Positions 25,221 to 34,700 of a DNA stretch of 55,704 nt are shown one piece after another. A program made the translations under genes and the position numbers. Below the pieces are notes generated by a model. The model worked only from the letters and a program-made list of their open reading frames with translations. It ran no database searches and was not told where the DNA came from. The first letter of the stretch is position 1. The number at the start of each line of letters is the position of its first letter. The stretch comes from Phycisphaerae bacterium (lineage in GTDB: Bacteria > Planctomycetota > Phycisphaerae > UBA1845), in contig JAJDDX010000008.1 of the NCBI GenBank assembly GCA_029260055.1, forward strand, positions 1 through 55,704, written 5' to 3'.

Positions 25221-25655
25221 ATGAGTTGCACACCGGAGCGACAGGCGAACGGAAAGGGAGAGCTCCGCGATTGCCGAGTGCTCGTGGTGGACGACGACCG
25301 TGACTGTCGATTCCTACTCGTCAAGATGCTGGAGCGAGTTGGGGCGCACGTCACACTCGCGGAGGACGGGCAGGAGGCCGTCGTGACGGTTTGGGCATGC
25401 GAGAGTGGAAGACGCAAGAGCGATCCCGATGCGCCGTTCGACTTGATCCTGATGGACATCCAAATGCCGGTCATGGATGGGTATGAGGCGACGCGCGAAC
25501 TCAGGCGCCGCGGACACACCATGCCGATCATTGCGGTAACAGCTTCCGGCAAGCCCACCGTTCAGGCCGAGTGCCTGGAAGCCGGCTGTGATGCGTACGT
25601 GGCGAAGCCGTTCCGAATGGATGCCCTCCTCTCTCTCTTGACCGCCACGCTATAA
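25221..25655 (+). CDS. Single-domain response regulator (CheY-like receiver)
   Basis: 144 aa. Residues 17-142 form a receiver domain: acidic pocket Asp24-26, phospho-acceptor Asp79 in LILMDIQMPVMDGYEAT, Thr107 and Lys129 (AKPF). The MDIQMPVMDG form is typical of receivers attached to hybrid histidine kinases, so it may accept phosphate from the multi-PAS kinase encoded next. There is no output domain. ATG 25221 has only a weak ribosome site. Confidence 0.85.
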   Translation: MSCTPERQANGKGELRDCRVLVVDDDRDCRFLLVKMLERVGAHVTLAEDGQEAVVTVWACESGRRKSDPDAPFDLILMDIQMPVMDGYEATRELRRRGHTMPIIAVTASGKPTVQAECLEAGCDAYVAKPFRMDALLSLLTATL

Positions 25656-26054
25656 GCCGTTGCCACATCGAACACGGCACAAGCCCGGTCGGCCGTCGTC
25701 ACCCGGGGCGGCGCACGTTCGCATGTGGGACGCCATCAGCCATTCCACTTGTGCAGCACAGGCACGGTGCCCATCGCCGGCGCCGGCCGGGGGACCCGAG
25801 TCCAGGGACTCTATGAGCGGCAGCTTGCGTCCGGCGAACAGGACGTCCGGCGGCGTCTCATCCGATCGCATTCGTTCGGCGGACTCATCCCTAACGATGA
25901 GTGCCGGTGCACCTTGGCGGGCCGTTCACCTTGTACGGCATGAGGGGCGCCGACGGAGATGTCAGGGCCATCCACGGACGCCCCGCCCTTGAATCAGTAC
26001 TGCAATCCTGGTACACAAGATCATTCCAAGCGCCAACGCTAACGGGACCTGCAC
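25656..26054. other. Intergenic region upstream of the multi-PAS kinase
   Basis: No gene, RNA or clear repeat is seen in these 400 bases; short frames here lack ribosome sites. Confidence 0.5.
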
Positions 26055-29000
26055 ATGCCCGAATGTTCGAAAACGAAGGCACAACTCGCTGAGGAACTCC
26101 GGCTCGTCAAGGAGCGACTCGCAGCCCTGGAAGAGTCCGAGCGAGAATACAAGCGCACGACCAAAGATCAGATAAGAGAGCAGCTCGCCGAGCTCGATAA
26201 CCTCTATCGAACCGCACCTGTGGGGCTCTGCCTGCTGGACAGCGATCTGCGCTATGTGAGGATCAACGAGCGGCTTGCGGCGATCAACGGCCCATCTCCC
26301 GCGGAGCACATCGGGCGCACAGTAGCTGAGGTCATTCCGGAACTCGCCGATGTCGTGGTGCCTATCTACCGCAGGGCCTTTGCGACCGGAGAGCCCGCGC
26401 TCAATATAGATGTTCACGGCTGCACGCCGGCACAGCCCGGGGTCGAGCGACATTGGCACGTGAGCTACGTGCCTTTGAGGGTGGGCGAGGGGCCGGTTCA
26501 AGGTGTGAACATCGTGGTGGCCGATGTGACGGACCGTATGCAGACGCTCAAGGCGCTGCAAGTCTTCCAGCGGATCGTGTCAGCCACTCCGGACCACATG
26601 TCGTTCGTGGATTCGGACTACGTCTACCGGGAAGTGAACGATGCCTATCTCGCCGCGTTCGAGCGAACACGAGAGCAGATCATCGGTCACACGGTGGCGG
26701 AGCTTCTGGGCGACGAGGTCTTCGAGACCACAGCACGTCCGAACCTGGACCGCTGCTTTTCGGGCGAACCAGTCAGTTGCCAGCAATGGTTTCAGTTTCC
26801 CGGCGCCGGCAAGCGGCACTTGGATGTCACCTTCGGCCCGTTTCGCGATAAGGGCGGCACAATCACCGGCGCGGTCATCACGTCACGGGACATCACGGAT
26901 CGTACGGGTATTGAGGATCGGCTGCGCCTGCTATCGGCGGCCGTTGAGCAAAGCAGCGAAGGCGTAGCCATCGTCGATATCGACGGCAAGCTGCTATTCA
27001 GTAACAAGAGCTTTGCTCAGATGCACGGCTACGGCCCGGAAGAACTACTTGGCAAGCATCTTTCCATCTTCCATACGCCCGAGCAAATGCCGTCCGTGAA
27101 CGCCGCGAACCGGATCATACTCGAGACGGGGTCGTTCGCCGGCGAGATCTGGCATGTCCATCGCGACGGCACGGTCTTCCCGACGTTGATGCACAACTCG
27201 CGTTTGCACGATGAGGCGGGCAATCCGGTCGGCATCATCGGGACTCTCCAGGACATCACCGAGCGCAAGATGGTGGAGGAGTCACTCAGGGAAGAAGGCA
27301 AACGCGCCCAGAGCTATCTCGATCTCGCCGGCGTGATGTTCGTCGCCCTCGACGCCGTGGGGACCGTGACCCTCGTCAACCGAAAGGCCTGCGAGGTGCT
27401 CGGGTACGCGGAGGCCGAGATCATCGGAAAGAACTGGTTCGACACCTGCCTGCCACAGCGCCAGCGGGATGCGGTGAAGGAGGTCGCGCGCCGGCTCCTG
27501 CGCGGCGAGGTCGAGCCGGTGGAGTACTACGAAAACCCGCTCCTCACGAGGGACGGCGAGGAACGCCTCATCGCATGGCACAATTCGGTCTTTCGAGATG
27601 CCGAGGGGGCCATCATCGGTCATCTCTCTTCTGGCGAGGACATCACCGTTCGCAAGCGGGCCGAGGACGCGCTGCGCGAGAGCCAAGAGCGTTTTGACCT
27701 CGCGCAGGCAGCCGGCAATGTCGGCGTCTGGGATTGGAATCCGAACACCGGCGGATTGCTCTGGTCGGAAGCGACCTATCGCATCCTCGGACTGTCTCCG
27801 GGTGAATGCAGGCCCAGTTACGAACTGTTCCTCGATAGGGTTCATGCCGATGACCGGGGCCGGCTCGGACAGGCCGTGGAGGCCGCACTGTATAAGCGCC
27901 GGCCCTATGACATTGAGTTCCGGATCGTCTGGAAAGACGGTAGCGAACGCATGGCTCATGCCCAAGGTGAAGTAAGATTCGATGCAGGTGGCCGCCCGCT
28001 ACGGATGCTGGGTACCTTTCAGGACATCACCGACCGCAAAGCCGCGGAGGAGAAGCTGCGCGAGAATCTGATCCGTTCGAAGGCGATCCTGGATCAGACG
28101 TTCCAGTTCATCGGATTGCTGAACCCGGACGGGATCCTGCTCGAGGCCAATCGCTCGTCGCTCGAGTTCGGCGGGCTCCGAGACTCCGACGTCATCGGTA
28201 AGCCGTTCTGGGAGACGCCTTGGTGGGCCCATTCACCGGAGCAGCAGGACCTTGTGCGTCACGCGGTGGAAAGAGCCGCTGCCGGCGAGTTCGTCCGTTT
28301 CGAGGCTTCCCACCCCGCCCCCGATGGCACGACGCGGTATGTCGACGCCTCACTCAAGCCGGTGCGCGACGAATCAGGCGAGGTGTGCCTCGTCATTCCG
28401 GAAGGCCGCGACATCACTGATCTCAAACGGGCTGAGGATGACCGGCGCGGAGCGGAAGAGTTGTACCGGGCGTTGTTCGAGCAGGCTGCGGACTCCATCG
28501 TAGTGCTCGACCCGGACACCGGCCTGATGACTGAGTTCAATGACCGCACCTGTTTGAACCTCGGCTATAGCCGTGAGGAATTCGAGAAACTGGAGCTAGC
28601 CGGTATTGAAGCCATTGAGTCTCCCGAAGAGATTTCAAAGCACGTCCAGAGGATCATGGAGTTGGGTGCCGATACCTTCGAAACGAAACACAGACACAAA
28701 CTCGGCGAGCTGCGCGACGTTCTGGTCGCGTCCCGAGCGATCTCAGTTCGTGGGCGCAGGCTCATCGTCAGCATCTGGCGCGACATCACCGAGAGCAAGC
28801 GAACCGAGAACGCCTTGCGTGAGGCTCGCGATGAACTCGAGAGTCGGGTACGGGATCGGACGAAAGAGCTCAAGTCGGCCAACGAGCGCCTGCAGCGCGA
28901 GATGACGGAGCGTACGGCCGTCGAGGAGCAGGCGTCGAAGCAGCGGGCGGAGCTTGCTCATCTGGCACGCCTCGACACCGCGGGAGAGATGGTCTCCGGC

Positions 29001-29651
29001 ATCACGCACGAACTCGGTCAACCGCTCGCTGTTATTCTGAGCGGTGCCGAGGCTTGTGCTCGACTCCTAAAAGACGGGACGGGGAACACGGACGAGTTGA
29101 TCGCGGCACTCGACAGGCTCGCGGCCCAGGCGGAGCGAGCCGGCAGTGTCGTGAATAGCTTCAAACGCTTCGTTCGCCGGCAGGAGCCGAGTCCATCGCC
29201 GATTGACCTTAATGCGCTCGTCACGGATGCACTCGAGATGGCGCGCCCGGAGGCCGCCGGGCTCGGCGCCACGCTCCTGGTCGACCTGGCCGATCACATC
29301 GCCCAGCCGGTCGGGGATTCGGTTCAAATCATGCAGGTGACGTTGAACCTGATCCGGAACGCTCTGGACGCTGTCGCCGAATGCGACCCGGCTGCTCGTC
29401 GCGTGGCCGTAAGTACGGCAATGGCCGCCGGCGAGTCCGTTGAGATCGCCGTGCGCGATGCAGGGATCGGTCCTGCGACCGAGTCAATCGACCAGATGTT
29501 CGTTCCGTTCTACAGCACAAAGCCGGACGGGATGGGCATAGGACTCTCGCTGAGTCGATCGATCGTCGAGGCGCATCACGGGAAACTCACGGCTCGGCGG
29601 AACCGCGATCGTGGAATGACGTTCGTTTTGACACTTCCCATTACGGAATAA
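26055..29651 (+). CDS. FixL-like histidine kinase with seven PAS domains
   Basis: 1198 aa, no membrane segment, so probably cytoplasmic. Seven PAS-PAC units end in recognisable D-[IV]-T-x-R/K motifs at about residues 156, 277, 398, 528, 659, 788 and 909. A coiled linker (about 915-965) leads to the HisKA domain with phospho-acceptor His985 in THELGQPLAVI, the FixL/NtrB-like form. The ATPase domain follows with N box NLIRNALDAV (about 1098), G1 DAGIGPA and G2 MGIGLSLSRSIVEAH. No haem-binding signature can be claimed from sequence alone. The FixJ-like regulator starts 7 bases downstream, so the two form a two-component pair. Confidence 0.92.
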   Translation: MPECSKTKAQLAEELRLVKERLAALEESEREYKRTTKDQIREQLAELDNLYRTAPVGLCLLDSDLRYVRINERLAAINGPSPAEHIGRTVAEVIPELADVVVPIYRRAFATGEPALNIDVHGCTPAQPGVERHWHVSYVPLRVGEGPVQGVNIVVADVTDRMQTLKALQVFQRIVSATPDHMSFVDSDYVYREVNDAYLAAFERTREQIIGHTVAELLGDEVFETTARPNLDRCFSGEPVSCQQWFQFPGAGKRHLDVTFGPFRDKGGTITGAVITSRDITDRTGIEDRLRLLSAAVEQSSEGVAIVDIDGKLLFSNKSFAQMHGYGPEELLGKHLSIFHTPEQMPSVNAANRIILETGSFAGEIWHVHRDGTVFPTLMHNSRLHDEAGNPVGIIGTLQDITERKMVEESLREEGKRAQSYLDLAGVMFVALDAVGTVTLVNRKACEVLGYAEAEIIGKNWFDTCLPQRQRDAVKEVARRLLRGEVEPVEYYENPLLTRDGEERLIAWHNSVFRDAEGAIIGHLSSGEDITVRKRAEDALRESQERFDLAQAAGNVGVWDWNPNTGGLLWSEATYRILGLSPGECRPSYELFLDRVHADDRGRLGQAVEAALYKRRPYDIEFRIVWKDGSERMAHAQGEVRFDAGGRPLRMLGTFQDITDRKAAEEKLRENLIRSKAILDQTFQFIGLLNPDGILLEANRSSLEFGGLRDSDVIGKPFWETPWWAHSPEQQDLVRHAVERAAAGEFVRFEASHPAPDGTTRYVDASLKPVRDESGEVCLVIPEGRDITDLKRAEDDRRGAEELYRALFEQAADSIVVLDPDTGLMTEFNDRTCLNLGYSREEFEKLELAGIEAIESPEEISKHVQRIMELGADTFETKHRHKLGELRDVLVASRAISVRGRRLIVSIWRDITESKRTENALREARDELESRVRDRTKELKSANERLQREMTERTAVEEQASKQRAELAHLARLDTAGEMVSGITHELGQPLAVILSGAEACARLLKDGTGNTDELIAALDRLAAQAERAGSVVNSFKRFVRRQEPSPSPIDLNALVTDALEMARPEAAGLGATLLVDLADHIAQPVGDSVQIMQVTLNLIRNALDAVAECDPAARRVAVSTAMAAGESVEIAVRDAGIGPATESIDQMFVPFYSTKPDGMGIGLSLSRSIVEAHHGKLTARRNRDRGMTFVLTLPITE

Positions 29652-29658
29652 CGCAGAA

Positions 29659-30270
29659 ATGGAACCCCAACCGACCGTGTTCATCATCGACGACGACGAG
29701 GCCGTCCGCGATCAACTCAGCTTCACGGTCAGGTCCGTGGGGCTCGAGGTACAGACCTACAGCACCGCTGAGGAGTATCTGGCGGCATTCGACGACTCGA
29801 TACCGGGCTGTCTGGTGCTCGATGTACGGCTGACCGGCATGAGCGGCCTCGACCTGTACCGACGGCTAACCGAGGAGGAACAGAGCCCGCCCGTCATCCT
29901 GATCACGGGGCATGGAGACATACCTATGGCCATCGACGCCATCCGGGCGGGCGTCGTCGACTTCCTGGAAAAGCCCTTCCGGGAGCAGCAGTTGCTTGAC
30001 GCCATTCGAAAGGCGATTGAGCAGGACGCAAACACCCGCCGGGGTCGCGCCGAAGCCGCCGAGTATCGCCGTCGTCTTGCGTCTCTGACGACGCGGGAAG
30101 CCGAGGTGCTCAAGTTCCTGGTCAAGGGAATGACGAACAAGGCCGTCGCCTCCGAACTCGGCATCAGCCACAAGACGGTGGAGACTCACCGGACCAGGAT
30201 CATGGCAAAACTGCATGCGGAAACCACAGTGGATCTTGTACACGTCATGTTTGGCATCACTTCGGATTAG
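29659..30270 (+). CDS. FixJ-family response regulator (receiver plus LuxR-type HTH)
   Basis: 203 aa. Residues 5-120 are the receiver with Asp11-13, phospho-acceptor Asp55 (CLVLDVRLTGMSGLDLY), Thr83 and Lys105 in EKPF. Residues about 137-195 are a GerE/LuxR-type DNA-binding domain (LTTREAEVLKFLVKGMTNK, then SHKTVETHR). Regulators of this form are activated by FixL-like kinases and activate transcription as dimers. It is 7 bases from the kinase gene and is clearly its partner. The target genes are unknown. Confidence 0.92.
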   Translation: MEPQPTVFIIDDDEAVRDQLSFTVRSVGLEVQTYSTAEEYLAAFDDSIPGCLVLDVRLTGMSGLDLYRRLTEEEQSPPVILITGHGDIPMAIDAIRAGVVDFLEKPFREQQLLDAIRKAIEQDANTRRGRAEAAEYRRRLASLTTREAEVLKFLVKGMTNKAVASELGISHKTVETHRTRIMAKLHAETTVDLVHVMFGITSD

Positions 30271-30514
30271 GGAAAACCCTCAACGAGTCATCGGCCTGCT
30301 GATCTCGTAAGCAATCCCCTTATTATGCCTCCACATTTCATGTAGCAGAACGTACCAACGCCGGCCTCTTGTTCGCGATGCCACGCGCTGGCATGATGGG
30401 AGTGCAGAGAACGGCGACACTTTACCTGGTCTTCGGCTTCGTGTTTTTTATTTCTTGCGTGCAAGAGCCGGTGGTTAACGCGCTTAGACTACCTGAGGAG
30501 TTACTGTTCTTACG

Positions 30515-30874
30515 ATGGCGGACGGGCGCGCAAAATCGAGCGAATCCAGCGATGCGGGCGACGGCCGTCGCGTGCACGCAGACCCTTTCCCTGAAGGCTT
30601 TTGGCGAGCCGTACCTCGGCGTTTCAACCTCAGCGCGCGCGAAACCGATGTACTGCGCTTGCTGGCTCGCGGGTACACCGACCGCGGCATCGCAACGACG
30701 CTCGACGTCGCTGCTCCAACCGTGAGGTCACACGCGCGCGCGGTCTACCACAAGATGGAGTGCCTGGACCGCGTCGATCTCATCTTGACACTCTTCGAGT
30801 TGTCCGCAGATGGTCGCGCGGTCATCCCTGGCGATGAATCCGCTCGCAATGACGCAGCGAAGGGTCGTCAATAG
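30515..30874 (+). CDS. Small LuxR-type HTH DNA-binding protein
   Basis: 119 aa. Residues about 38-95 carry a GerE-type helix-turn-helix (LSARETDVLRLLARGYTD and PTVRSHARAVYHKM). The N-terminal 35 residues are low-complexity; no receiver or ligand domain is present, so it is a stand-alone output domain. A GAGGAG lies 16 bases before ATG 30515, rather far. It follows the FixL/FixJ-like pair by 244 bases with its own likely promoter. Confidence 0.75.
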   Translation: MADGRAKSSESSDAGDGRRVHADPFPEGFWRAVPRRFNLSARETDVLRLLARGYTDRGIATTLDVAAPTVRSHARAVYHKMECLDRVDLILTLFELSADGRAVIPGDESARNDAAKGRQ

Positions 30875-31705
30875 CGCCCTGGACCGCGCGCAGACTGCCC
30901 ATTCGATCGAAACGTTTTCTTGTTTAACCAATCAGGGTTCCATACGGAAATCGCAAAAACACCATTGCGTTGCACACGAGAACTCGGTAACCTCAAGACG
31001 GTTGGAGTGAAAGCGACCGACACCGACTTTCGCGACACACGTTCGCATCGTGTGCGGCTTGCCGACTGACTGACGGCATCCGGGGTTGGACCAGCATCGC
31101 TTCGCCGGGAGGGTAAATCCGCAACGCGGCGTGTCATTGCGCCCTCGCTGGAACGGCGGTTGTGGAGAGAAGCATTCAAGTCCGTGCGACGATCTAGTTG
31201 CCTGAGACAGCCGAACGTCCACCGTGATAAACGCCAGCGCGTGCGCTGGCCTGCGATGATCCCACGCGTCGAGTATCGGCAGGTTACTGAGGGGAAAAGG
31301 AGTCGCAAGCCGGGTAACGAAACTTGACTGATGACAAGACAGAGCGCGGGCCGGTAAGGGCGACGCTAGCCATCCCACCGGCCCACGCAACGGCTAACGC
31401 AGTCCGACGGTGAGGTCGGATGCGCTCGCTCTTCGCATTCTAGCGTGCGCACCTTCCTCCGGCAAACCGCGTGGCGTGTCGACGCCGCGGCCTTCCGTCG
31501 AGCTGTTTCGGCCTGATCAGGGCGGACGATCCGCGCGGGTTGCGCGGCACGAACCGCCCCAGGTTGATGAACCCAAGCGGCAGCGTGGCGGTCGCGCGGC
31601 TGCTTGGGCATGCAGCGGCAAGGACGAAACGTTCCTAGTTGATTGGCGCGGCGACGACACGGCATTTAGTCGCCTCAGATGGCGCACCCCTACTTGGAGG
31701 CACGA
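30875..31705. other. Long intergenic region before the exported-protein cluster
   Basis: I see no supported gene. It contains one short perfect hairpin (listed separately) and, at its end, GGAGG at 31696-31700, which sets the start of the next gene. A promoter for the six-gene cluster is expected here but none stands out. Confidence 0.5.
31233..31250. repeat. Perfect 8-bp inverted repeat
   Basis: GCCAGCGC and GCGCTGGC are separated by two bases. It could be an operator or a small hairpin; no T-run follows, so it is not a classical terminator. Confidence 0.6.
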
Positions 31706-34700
31706 ATGATGCACGTCAGAAGGCTCATGTTCGGTCTACTCATCGGAATGGCTCTTATTGGCTCTGGCTGGGCGCTCGCCGAACGTCCGCCGGCGGCGAC
31801 GCCGGAACTGGACGGCGTAGCTCGCGTCGCGCCCAGTTCACCTGGACAGGTCGCGGATGTCCCGGCGTTGTCGCAGGACACTGATACAGAAGCGGCGAGC
31901 GCTTCCCGCGTTCCGAGGCGCGGTTCATCAGCTTCGGCCTCAGTAGCGGGATCGCGCCCGTCATCGGTGGCACCAGACATGGCAATCGCGGCGCCGACGG
32001 AGGATGCAACGGGGAAGGCTGTGAATGAGCAAGTCCCGCCACAGGACTCCGCACAGAATGCCGCGAGGCGGCCCCGTATTCAGGTCGGCGATCCGTCGAC
32101 CTCGGGCCTGGCATCGCGTGCGCGTCGTCCTTTGGCCACACCAGACATGGCGGTCTCAGGTACGCCGGGGGCTGACGCTCCGAACATGCCCGGCCCGGGA
32201 CGTGCTGTCGGCGACGTCGTGAACTTCGACGCGAGTCTTCAGTCGGGTGCCGACTACCTACGGAGAATGCAGGCCGACATCACGGAAGATAACGCGGGGA
32301 ACGGGGACCCTGACGTCCCTGATGATCCGGATGACGGCGGTTGGGATTGGCGGGTAACCAGTCCGCCGGCGCCGTTTTCCCATACAACTGGGGTCAGCTC
32401 GACGAACCTCTTCGGCGCGTCCGCTCAGGGGCTGTACTATGCCTACGTCGAATCGGCTAACGCGGCCAACTTCACGGCGCTGACCGATGCCGCGGACGCC
32501 ATGGTCGCCGATCCGACAATCGACTCCGGGGCCGACCTGAAATTCCTGATGCTGTTCAACGACCTCTACAGCAGCGTCGTCGCGCCTACAACAGTGTATT
32601 CGGACGCCGCGAAGCTCAAGTACGACGCGAAGATCGCCTCCTATGGCAGCGCCACCGCCCTTGCCGTGTACATTCGCGACGTGCGCGGAGTGACGCAGGG
32701 GTATCCGAACGGGATCATCGCCTGGGACATCGGTATCTGGGCCGTGGACGCCCAGATGCTATTCGATCGCTTTGCCGGCACGTACGACATTGATGCGGAC
32801 GATATCGCGGAGGTCATCTACCAGGATTCGTTCCTCGACAATCCAGGCCTTTTCGACATCGTCGACGACGCAGGATGGGATCCAACCTACACCGACACGA
32901 ACTTCTATTGGTACACGCTGGGTCTGACCGGCCTGATCGATGCGTTCGATGCGTCAGGCACGCACACGGTCGAAATCCCGGGGCTCGTCACGAGGCTGCT
33001 GGACAGTCAGTACACCGGCGGCGGAATCAGCTTCAGCTACGGAGCGAATCTCGATGATGAGGACTGGCAATCGACGGCGTATGCCATGATCACGCTGGGG
33101 TCTTACGACCAGGCGACCTATCAGCAGAACATCAACTGGATGGGCTACTGGACCGGCGCCACGCAGGATGTCAGCGGCGGCTGGGTCTACTCATCCGGAA
33201 ACCACTATCCGGAGGTCGGCGGAGAGTGCACGGCCGGCCTGTCCTTCACGACCAACGCCGTGACCGACGTACTCGTCGATGACGATTTCACGGGTCAGGC
33301 GGACGTCGACGCGTACAACCTCGCCAACGGGACGAGCTACGTCTGGGGCTATGACGCCTTCGCCACGATTCAAAACGGCGTGGACGCCGTGTCGGGCAGC
33401 ACGGTCAACGTCGCAGCCGGCACGTATACGGGGACCGTCGATATCGATGCGAGGAGTGCCGTCAACATCGTGGGAGCCGATCGCGATACGGTCATCTTCC
33501 AACCGGCGTCGACCATTTCGTGGGCGATTCCCGGCTATCCGCAATACGACGGCCGTTTGACAGCGATCCGCGTCGTGGGTTCGACGAATATCGCGTTTTC
33601 GAACATGACCATGGACTTCAGCCTGTCCAAGGGCGCGGGCGGGTACCCGGGCGTGTTCGGCATCTTTGGCTGGGACAGTTCGGTCAGTGTGTCGAACTGC
33701 GTGCTGGAGAACATGTCGGTAGACGACGCGAGCGGCGGCTATTACGAGATCACATCCTACTTCAGAGCGCCGGGTCTAACCGATGCGACGCGGGCGGCCG
33801 TCGCGTTTACCGGCAACACCTTCGTGGATCCGGGGCGCGTCGGGATCACCACGCACGACTACATCCATGCGACGATTACCGGGAATACGTTCTACAAGAC
33901 AACGGCCGACTTCGGCTACGCCATGGAAGTGGGGTCTCAGTCGACCGGCGTCGTCAGCGGCAACACCATCTACGGTTATGACACGGCGGCCTTGTCGGAC
34001 GGCAGCGAGTCGGCCGGCATCTACGTCGAGAACGCGTTCACGGGTGGAAGCCCGACGGTCGCCAAGGGCGTCACCGTCAGCGGAAACGAGGTTTATAACT
34101 GCCAGTACGCGATGTGGATCGGTAACGGCTACGACGGCTATGCAGGCGACGTGGACATCGACGTTACCCTTACGGGAAACTACTTCCACGACAACGTCGA
34201 CGGCGGGCTGTGGATTCAGGATGAGGATGCGTCCGGCGGTTCATCCGTGACGGTCACCGGGTGTGGGAACACGCTGACCGACAACGGTCTTAACGGTTAC
34301 TACATCTACACCCAGGGCGACGGCGATATCACCGTCGCGCTCAGCCGCGAGGTGATCAGCGGGCACGATACGGGCGTGCGGGTGGAAGATACGGTCGGCG
34401 GCAGTACCTACAGTGTCGCGATCAACCTGAGCGCTATCAGCGGAAACGTGACCTCCGGCGTCAACAACACCGTCGCGGCCGTGACGGTCGACGGGCAGGA
34501 CAACTGGTGGGGCGCTGCGACCGGCCCGAGCGGGGTCGGCGCAGGCGCAGGCGATGCCGTATCGGCGAATGTCACCTTCAGTCCCTGGCTTTCGAGCGGC
34601 TTCATAAATGCTTATGCCGGCGGACGCCGGCTTGCATCAGTTCAAAACAACGATGGCGGTTGGGACTGGGCCGTGCCCGATGACGGCAATCCCGCCAACG

